From Lepidurus packardi (Eukaryota; Arthropoda; Branchiopoda; Notostraca; Triopsidae), in NCBI GenBank assembly GCA_023053545.1, contig JAKZAN010000126.1, positions 1 to 64,000 on the forward strand: DNA of 64,000 nucleotides, in the 5' to 3' direction. The notes beneath the pieces were generated by a model. That model had not been told where the DNA came from. It made no database searches and saw only the letters and a program-made list of their open reading frames with translations. This document shows positions 55,501 through 64,000 of the stretch, one piece after another; position 1 is the first letter of the stretch; the number at the start of each line of letters is the position of its first letter. The translations under genes were made by a program, and so were the position numbers.

Positions 55501-58500
55501 TGGTTTATACTAGTTCAAACTGGTTGAAATTTTTTTAACAGGTCTAAACTTGTTTTAACTAGTTTATAAACTGGTTTAAAACGTTTTTAACTGGCTTAAA
55601 CTTGCTTAAACTGGTTTAAACCAGGCCTAAACAGGTCTTAACTGGTTTAAACGAGTTTATTAACTGTTTATACTAGTTCAAACTGGTTTAAACCGGTTAA
55701 AACTGGCTTAATCTGGTTTAAACTGGTCAAAACTAGATTATAAACTGGTTTATACCGGTGTAAATAGGTCTTAACTGGTTTTAACTGGTATAAACTGGTT
55801 TACACAGGTCTAAACTGGTCTGAACTGGTTTATACTAGTTCAAACTGGTTGAAATTTTTTTAACAGGTCTAAACTGGTCTGAACTTCTTTTATACTAGTT
55901 CAAACTGGTTGAAATTTTTTTAACAGGTCTAAACTGGTTTAAACTAGTTTATTAACTGTGTTACACTGGTTTAAACTTGTTTATACTAGTTCAAACTGGT
56001 TTAAACTGGTTTACACAGGTCTAAACTGGTTTAAGCTAGTTTATAAACTGGTTTTCACCGGTGTAAACAGGTCCAAACTGGTTCTAAATGGTATAAACTG
56101 GTTTACACAGGTCTAAACTGGTGTAAACTGGTTTATACTAGTTCAAACTGGTTTAAGCCGGTTAAAACTGGCTTAAGCTGGTTTAAACTGGTCAAAACCA
56201 GATTATAAACTGGTTTATACCGGTGTAAACAGGTCTAAACTGGTTTTAACTGGTATAAACTGGTTTACACAGGTCTAAACTGGTTTAAACTTTTTGATAC
56301 TAGTTCAAACTGGTTGAAATTTTCTTAACAGGTCTAAACTTGTTCAAACTGGTTTATAAACTGGTTTAAAACGTTTTTAACTGGCTTAAACTGGTTTAAA
56401 CCAAGCCTAAACAGGTCTAAACTGGTTTAAATAGTTTATTAACTGTTTTAAACTGGTTTAAACTTATTTATACTAGTTCAAAATGGTTTAAACTGGTTTA
56501 CACAGGTCTAAATAGGTTTAAGCGAGTTCATAAACTGGTTTATACCGGTGTAAACAGGTCTAAACTGGTTTAAGCTAGTTCATAAACTGGTTTATACCGG
56601 TGTAAACAGGTCTAAACTGGTTCTAAATGGTATAAAATGGTTTACACAGGTCTAAACTGGTTTAAACTGGTTTATACTAGTTCAAACTGGTTTAAGCCGG
56701 TTAAAACTGGCTTAATCTGGTTTAAACTGGTCAAAACCAGATTATAAACTGGTTTATACCGGTGTAAACAGGTCTAAACTGGTTTTAACTGGTATAAACT
56801 GGCTTACAAAGGTTTAAACTGGTTTATACTAGTTCAAACTGGTTGAAATTTTTTTAACAGGTCTAAACTTGTTTTAACTAGTTTATAAACTGGTTTAAAA
56901 CGTTTTTAACTGGCTTAAACTTGCTTAAACTGGTTTAAACCAGGCCTAAACAGGTCTTAACTGGTTTAAACTAGTTTATTAACTGTTTATACTAGTTCAA
57001 ACTGGTTTAAACCGGTTAAAACTGGCTTAATCTGGTTTAAACTGGTCAAAACTAGATTATAAACTGGTTTATACCGGTGTAAACAGGTCTAAACTGGTTC
57101 TAAATGGTATAAACTGGTTTGCACAGGTCTAAACTGGTTTATACTGGTTTATACTAGTTCAAACTGGTTTAAATTTTTTTTAACAGGTCTAAGCTTGTTT
57201 AAGCTAGTTTATAAACTGGTTTAAACCGTTTTTAACTGGCTTAAACTGGTTTAAACCAGGCCTAAAAAGGTCTAAACTGGTTTAAACTAGTTTATTAACT
57301 GTTTTACACTGGTTTAACCTGGTTTATACTAGTTCAAACTGGTTTAAATTGGTCTACTCATGTCTAAACTGGTTTACTCATGTCTAAACTGGTTTAACGT
57401 AGTTTATAAACTGGTTTATACTAGTCCAAACTGGTTTAAACCGGTTAAAACTGGCTTAATCTGGTTTAAACTGGTTAAAACTAGATTATAAACTGGTTTA
57501 TACCGGTGTAAACAGGTCTAAACTGGTTTTAACTGGTATAAACTAGTTCAAACTGGTTTAAATTTTTTTAACAGTTCTAAACTGGTTTAAACTAGTTTAT
57601 TAACTGTGTTACACTGGTTTAAACTTGTTTAAACTAGTTCAAACTGGTATAAACTGGTTTACACAGGTCTAAACTGGTTTAAACTGGTTCTAAATGGTAT
57701 AAACTGGTTTACACAGGTCTAAACTGGTTTAAACTGGTTTATACTAGTTCAAACTGGTTTAAGCCGGTTAAAACTGGCTTAAGCTGGTTTAAACTGGTCA
57801 AAACCAGATTATAAACTGGTTTATACCGGTGTAAACAGGTCTAAACTGGTTTTAACTGGTATAAACTGGTTTACACAGGTCTAAACTGGTTTAAACTTTT
57901 TGATACTAGTTCAAACTGGTTGAAATTTTCTTAACAGGTCTAAACTTGTTCAAACTGGTTTATAAACTGGTTTAAAACGTTTTTAACTGGCTTAAACTGG
58001 TTTAAACCAAGCCTAAACAGGTCTAAACTGGTTTAAATAGTTTATTAACTGTTTTAAACTGGTTTAAACTTATTTATACTAGTTCAAAATGGTTTAAACT
58101 GGTTTACACAGGTCTAAATTGGTTTAAGCGAGTTCATAAACTGGTTTATACCGGTGTAAACAGGTCTAAACTGGTTTAAGCTAGTTCATAAACTGGTTTA
58201 TACCGGTGTAAACAGGTTTAAACTGGTTCTAAATGGTATAAAATGGTTTACACAGGTCTAAACTGGTTTAAACTGGTTTATACTAGTTCAAACTGGTTTA
58301 AGCCGGTTAAAACTGGCTTAATCTGGTTTAAACTGGTCAAAACCAGATTATAAACTGGTTTATACCTGTGTAAACAGGTCTAAACTGGTTTTAACTGGTA
58401 TAAACTGGCTTACAAAGGTTTAAACTGGTTTATACTAGTTCAAACTGGTTGAAATTTTTTTAACAGGTCTAAACTTGTTTTAACTAGTTTATAAACTGGT

Positions 58501-61500
58501 TTAAAACGTTTTTAACTGGCTTAAACTTGCTTAAACTGGTTTAAACCAGGCCTAAACAGGTCTTAACTGGTTTAAACTAGTTTATTAACTGTTTATACTA
58601 GTTCAAACTGGTTTAAACCGGTTAAAACTGGCTTAATCTGGTTTAAACTGGTCAAAACTAGATTATAAACTGGTTTATACCGGTGTAAACAGGTCTAAAC
58701 TGGTTTTAACTGGTATAAACTAGTTCAAACTGGTTTAAATTTTTTTAACAGGTCTAAACTGGTTTAAACTAGTTTATTAACTGGTTTATACCGGTGTAAA
58801 CAGGTCTAAACTGGTTCTAAATGGTATAAACTGGTTTACACAGGTCTAAACTGGTTTAAACTGGTTCTAAATGGTATAAACTGGTTTACACAGGTCTAAA
58901 CTGGTTTAAACTGGTTTATACTAGTTCAAACTGGTTTAAGCCGGTTAAAACTGGCTTAAGCTGGTTTAAACTGGTCAAAACCAGATTATAAACTGGTTTA
59001 TACCGGTGTAAACAGGTCTAAACTGGTTTTAACTGGTATAAACTGGTTTACACAGGTCTACACTGGTTTAAACTTTTTGATACTAGTTCAAACTGGTTGA
59101 AATTTTTTTAACAGGTCTAAACTTGTTCAAACTAGTTTATAAACTGGTTTAAAACGTTTTTAACTGGCTTCAACTGGTTTAAACCAAGCCTAAACAGGTC
59201 TAAACTGGTTTAAATAGTTTATTTACTGTTTTAAACTGGTTTAAACTTATTTATACTAGTTCAAAATGGTTTAAACTGGTTTACACAGGTCTAAATTGGT
59301 TTAAGCGAGTTCATAAACTGGTTTATACCGGTGTAAACAGGTCTAAACTGGTTCTAAATGGTATAAACTGGTTTACACAAGTCTAAACTGGTTTATACTA
59401 GTTCAAACTTGTTTAATTTTTTTTTAACAGGTCTAAGCTTGTTTAAGCTAGTTTATAAACTGGTTTAAACCGTTTTTAACTGGCTTAAACTGGTTTAAAC
59501 CAGGCCTAAAAAGGTCTAAACTGGTTTAAACTAGTTTATTAACTGTTTTACACTGGTTTAACCTGGTTTATACTAGTTAAAACTGGTTTAAACTGGTCTA
59601 CTCATGTCTAAACTGGTTTACTCATGTCTAAACTGGTTTAACGTAGTTTATAAACTGGTTTATACTAGTTCAAACTGGTTTAAACCGGTTAAAACTGGCT
59701 TAATCTTGTTTAAACTGGTTAAAACTAGATTATAAACTGGTTTATACCGGTGTAAACAATTCTAAACTGGTTTTAACTGGTATAAACTAGTTCAAACTGG
59801 TTTAAATTTTTTTTAACAGTTCTAAACTGGTTTAAACTAGTTTATTAACTGTGTTACACTGGTTTAAACTTGTTTAAACTAGTTCAAACTGGTATAAACT
59901 GGTTTACACAGGTCTAAACTGGTTTAAGCTAGTTTATAAACTGGTTTATACCGGTGTAAACAGGTCTAAACTGGTTCTAAATGGTATAAAATGGTTTACA
60001 CAGGTCTAAACTGGTTTAAACTGGTTTATACTAGTTCAAACTGGTTTAAGCCGGTTAAAACTGGCTTAATCTGGTTTAAACTGGTCAAAACCAGATTATA
60101 AACTGGTTTATACCGGTGTAAACAGGTCTAAACTGGTTTTAACTGGTATAAACTGGCTTACAAAGGTTTAAACTGGTTTATACTAGTTCAAACTGGTTGA
60201 AATTTTTTTAACAGGTCTAAACTTGTTTTAACTAGTTTATAAACTGGTTTAAAACGTTTTTAACTGGCTTAAACTTGCTTAAACTGGTTTAAACCAGGCC
60301 TAAACAGGTCTTAACTGGTTTAAACGAGTTTATTAACTGTTTATACTAGTTCAAACTGGTTTAAACCGGTTAAAACTGGCTTAATCTGGTTTAAACTGGT
60401 CAAAACTAGATTATAAACTGGTTTATACCGGTGTAAATAGGTCTTAACTGGTTTTAACTGGTATAAACTGGTTTACACAGGTCTAAACTGGTCTGAACTG
60501 GTTTATACTAGTTCAAACTGGTTGAAATTTTTTTAACAGGTCTAAACTGGTCTGAACTGGTTTATACTAGTTCAAACTGGTTGAAATTTTTTTAACAGGT
60601 CTAAACTGGTTTAAACTAGTTTATTAACTGTGTTACACTGGTTTAAACTTGTTTATACTAGTTCAAACTGGTTTAAACTGGTTTACACAGGTCTAAACTG
60701 GTTTAAGCTAGTTTATAAACTGGTTTTCACCGGTGTAAACAGGTCCAAACTGGTTCTAAATGGTATAAACTGGTTTACACAGGTCTAAACTGGTGTAAAC
60801 TGGTTTATACTAGTTCAAACTGGTTTAAACCGGTTAAAACTGGCTTAATCTGGTTTAAACTGGTCAAAACTAGATTATAAACTGGTTTATACCGGTGTAA
60901 ACAGGTTTAAACTGGTTTTAACTGGTATAAACTGGTTTACACAGGTCTAAACTGGTTTAAACTGGTTGATACTAGTTCAAACTGGTTGAAATTTTTTAAC
61001 AGGTCTAAACTTGTTCAAACTAGTTTATAAACTGGTTTAAAACGTTTTTAACTGGCTTAAACTGGTTTAAACCAGGCCTAAACAGGTCTAAACTGGTTTA
61101 AACTAGTTTATTAACTGTTTTACACTGGTTTCAACTTGTTTATACTAGTTCAAACTGGTTTAAACTGGTTTACACAGGTCTAAACTGGTTTAAGCTAGTT
61201 TATAAACTGGTTTATACCGGTGTAAACAGGTCTAAACTGGTTCTAAATGGTATAAACTGGTTTACACAGGTCTAAACTGGTTTAAACTGGTTTATACTAG
61301 TTCAAACTGGTTTAAGCCGGTTAAAACTGGCTTAATCTGGTTTAAACTGGTTAAAACTAGATTATAAACTGGTTTATACCGGTGTAAACAGGTCTAAACT
61401 GGTTTTAACTGGTATAAACTAGTTCAAACTGGTTTAAATTTTTTTAACAGGTCTAAACTGGTTTAAACTAGTTTATTAACTGTGTTACACTGGTTTAAAC

Positions 61501-61700
61501 TTGTTTATACTAGTTCAAACTGGTTTAAACTGGTTTACACAGGTCTAAACTGGTTTAAGCTAGTTTATAAACTGGTTTATACCGGTGTAAACAGGTCTAA
61601 ACTGGTTCTAAATGGTATAAACTGGTTTACAAGGTCTAAACTGGTTTAAACTGGTTTATACTAGTCCAAACTGGTTTAAGCCGGTTAAAACTGGCTTAAT
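52349..61700 (+). repeat. About 4.7-kb higher-order repeat, two copies
   Basis: CTGGTTTGCA at 52349/57114 and AAATTGGTCT at 52581/57346 are 4765 bp apart. Further on CAAACTTGTTTAATTT at 54731/59404 is 4673 bp apart, so the second copy has a net loss of 92 bp, mainly near 58780, where TTATTAACTGG joins TTTATACCGG directly. Part of the unit recurs again near 63108 (3704 bp later). Confidence 0.8.
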
Positions 61701-64000
61701 ATGGTTTAAACTGGTCAAAACCAGATTATAAACTGATTTATACCGGTGTAAGCAGGTCTAAACTGGTTTTAACTGGTATAAACTGGTTTACAAAGGTTTA
61801 AACTGGTTTATACTAGTTCAAACTGGTTGAAGTTTTTTAACAGGTCTAAACTTGTTTTAACTAGTTTATAAACTGGTTTGAAACGTTTTTAACTGGCTTA
61901 AACTGGCTTAAACTGGTTTAAACCAGGCCTAAACAGGTCTTAACTGTTTTAAACTAGTTTATTAACTGTTTTACACTGGTTTAAACTGGTTTACACAGGT
62001 CTAAACTGGTTTAAGCTAGTTTATAAACTGGTTTATACCTTTGTAAACAGGTCTAAACTGGTTCTAAATGGCATAAACTGGTTTACACAGGTCTAAACAG
62101 GTTTAAACTGGTTTATACTAGTTCAAACTGGTTTAAACTGGTCTACTCATGTCTAAACTGGTTTACTCATGTCTAAACTGGTTTAAGGTAGTTTATAGAC
62201 TGGTTTATACTAGTTCAAACTGGTTTAAACCGGTTAAAACTGGCTTAATCTGGTTTAAACTGGTCAAAACTAGATTATAAACTGGTTTATACCGGTGTAA
62301 ACAGGTCTAAACTGGTTTTAACTGGTATAAACTAGTTCAAACTGGTTTAAATTTTTTTAACAGGTCTAAACTGGTTTAAACTAGTTTATTAACTGTGTTA
62401 CACTGGTTTAAACTTGTTTAAACTAGTTCAAACTGGTTTAAACTGGTTTACACAGGTCTAAACTGGTTTAAGCTAGTTTATAAACTGGTTTATACCGGTG
62501 TAAACAGGTCTAAACTGGTTCTAAATTGTATAAACTGGTTTACACAGGTCTAAACTGGTTTAAACTGGTTCTAAATGGTATAAACTGGTTTACACAGGTC
62601 TAAACTGGTTTAAACTGGTTTATACTAGTTCAAACTGGTTTAAGCCGGTTAAAACTGGCTTAAGCTGGTTTAAACTGGTCAAAACCAGATTATAAACTGG
62701 TTTATACCGGTGTAAACAGGTCTAAACTGGTTTTAACTGGTATAAACTGGTTTACACAGGTCTACACTGGTTTAAACTTTTTGATACTAGTTCAAACTGG
62801 TTGAAATTTTTTTAACAGGTCTAAACTTGTTCAAACTAGTTTATAAACTGGTTTAAAACGTTTTTAACTGGCTTCAACTGGTTTAAACCAAGCCTAAACA
62901 GGTCTAAACTGGTTCAAATAGTTTATTTACTGTTTTAAACTGGTTTAAACTTATTTATACTAGTTCAAAATGGTTTAAACTGGTTTACACAGGTCTAAAT
63001 TGGTTTAAGCGAGTTCATAAACTGGTTTATACCGGTGTAAACAGGTCTAAACTGGTTCTAAATGGTATAAACTGGTTTACACAAGTCTAAACTGGTTTAT
63101 ACTAGTTCAAACTTGTTTAATTTTTTTTTAACAGGTCTAAGCTTGTTTAAGCTAGTTTATAAACTGGTTTAAACCGTTTTTAACTGGCTTAAACTGGTTT
63201 AAACCAGGCCTAAAAAGGTCTAAACTGGTTTAAACTAGTTTATTAACTGTTTTACACTGGTTTAACCTGGTTTATACTAGTTAAAACTGGTTTAAACTGG
63301 TCTACTCATGTCTAAACTGGTTTACTCATGTCTAAACTGGTTTAACGTAGTTTATAAACTGGTTTATACTAGTTCAAACTGGTTTAAACCGGTTAAAACT
63401 GGCTTAATCTTGTTTAAACTGGTTAAAACTAGATTATAAACTGGTTTATACCGGTGTAAACAGGTCTAAACTGGTTTTAACTGGTATAAACTAGTTCAAA
63501 CTGGTTTTAATTTTTTTTAACAGGTCTAAACTGGTTTAAACTAGTTTATTAACTGTGTTACACTGGTTTAAACTTGTTTAAACTAGTTCAAACTGGTATA
63601 AACTGGTTTACACAGGTCTAAACTGGTTTAAGCTAGTTTATAAACTGGTTTATACCGGTGTAAACAGGTCTAAACTGGTTCTAAATGGTATAAAATGGTT
63701 TACACAGGTCTAAACTGGTTTAAACTGGTTTATACTAGTTCAAACTGGTTTAAGCCGGTTAAAACTGGCTTAATCTGGTTTAAACTGGTCAAAACCAGAT
63801 TATAAACTGGTTTATACCGGTGTAAACAGGTCTAAACTGGTTTTAACTGGTATAAACTGGCTTACAAAGGTTTAAACTGGTTTATACTAGTTCAAACTGG
63901 TTGAAATTTTTTTAACAGGTCTAAACTTGTTTTAACTAGTTTATAAACTGGTTTAAAACGTTTTTAACTGGCTTAAACTTGCTTAAACTGGTTTAAACCA

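Larger units (their letters stand above)
37551..64000 (+). repeat. Satellite B, right arm part 3
   Basis: Unbroken ~10-bp TTTAAACTGG-type array to the window end, in the same orientation as parts 1 and 2. CTGGT at 37551-37555 is the right target duplication of the BEL/Pao element. It contains several higher-order repeat layers listed separately. I see no gene, transposon or unique sequence in these 26 kb, and the array runs off the right edge. Confidence 0.95.

Noticed and set aside
16199-64000. Telomeric repeat (TTAGG type) or CENP-B box in satellite B
   Set aside because: No run of TTAGG units and no match to the TTCG....A..CGGG pattern was seen by eye; the core unit is TTTAAACTGG.

Overview
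The window is eukaryotic, and most likely from an arthropod (probably an insect). It holds no ordinary host gene. About 49 kb is two families of simple-core satellite DNA, and about 14.5 kb is three retrotransposons: a 5'-truncated LINE, a complete Ty3/gypsy element and a complete BEL/Pao element. BEL/Pao elements are confined to animals, and this mix is typical of insect heterochromatin. I cannot name the species from the sequence.

Layout. 1-8443 is satellite A, built from AAATTTC-type units about 11 bp long, grouped into 45- and 33-bp blocks. 8444-13484 is satellite B read in its CCAGTTTA orientation. 13485-16198 is the LINE relic (end of the endonuclease, reverse transcriptase, poly-A tail). 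From 16199 to the window end satellite B continues in the opposite orientation, as tandem units of consensus TTTAAACTGG about 10 bp long. It is interrupted by the gypsy element at 21996-27610 (280-bp LTRs, 4-bp target duplication, gag and pol on the minus strand) and by the BEL/Pao element at 31332-37550 (309-bp LTRs, 5-bp target duplication, one gag-pol frame on the minus strand). Satellite B is organised into nested higher-order repeats; by landmark spacing these are 520 bp, 1029 bp, 1372 bp, 1701 bp, 1847 bp and about 4.7 kb.

How the parts work. Both LTR elements look structurally complete and young: each LTR pair differs at one base, target duplications are intact and catalytic residues are present. 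The gypsy element appears to join gag to pol by a -1 frameshift at a GGGAAAC heptamer followed by a stem-loop. The LINE copy is dead (5' truncation plus two frameshifts).

The most interesting non-coding signals are the near-helical ~10-bp periodicity of satellite B, the opposite A3T3 / T3A3 design of the two satellites, and the strand switch of satellite B exactly at the LINE. Together they fit a centromeric or pericentromeric array, but the sequence alone cannot prove that.
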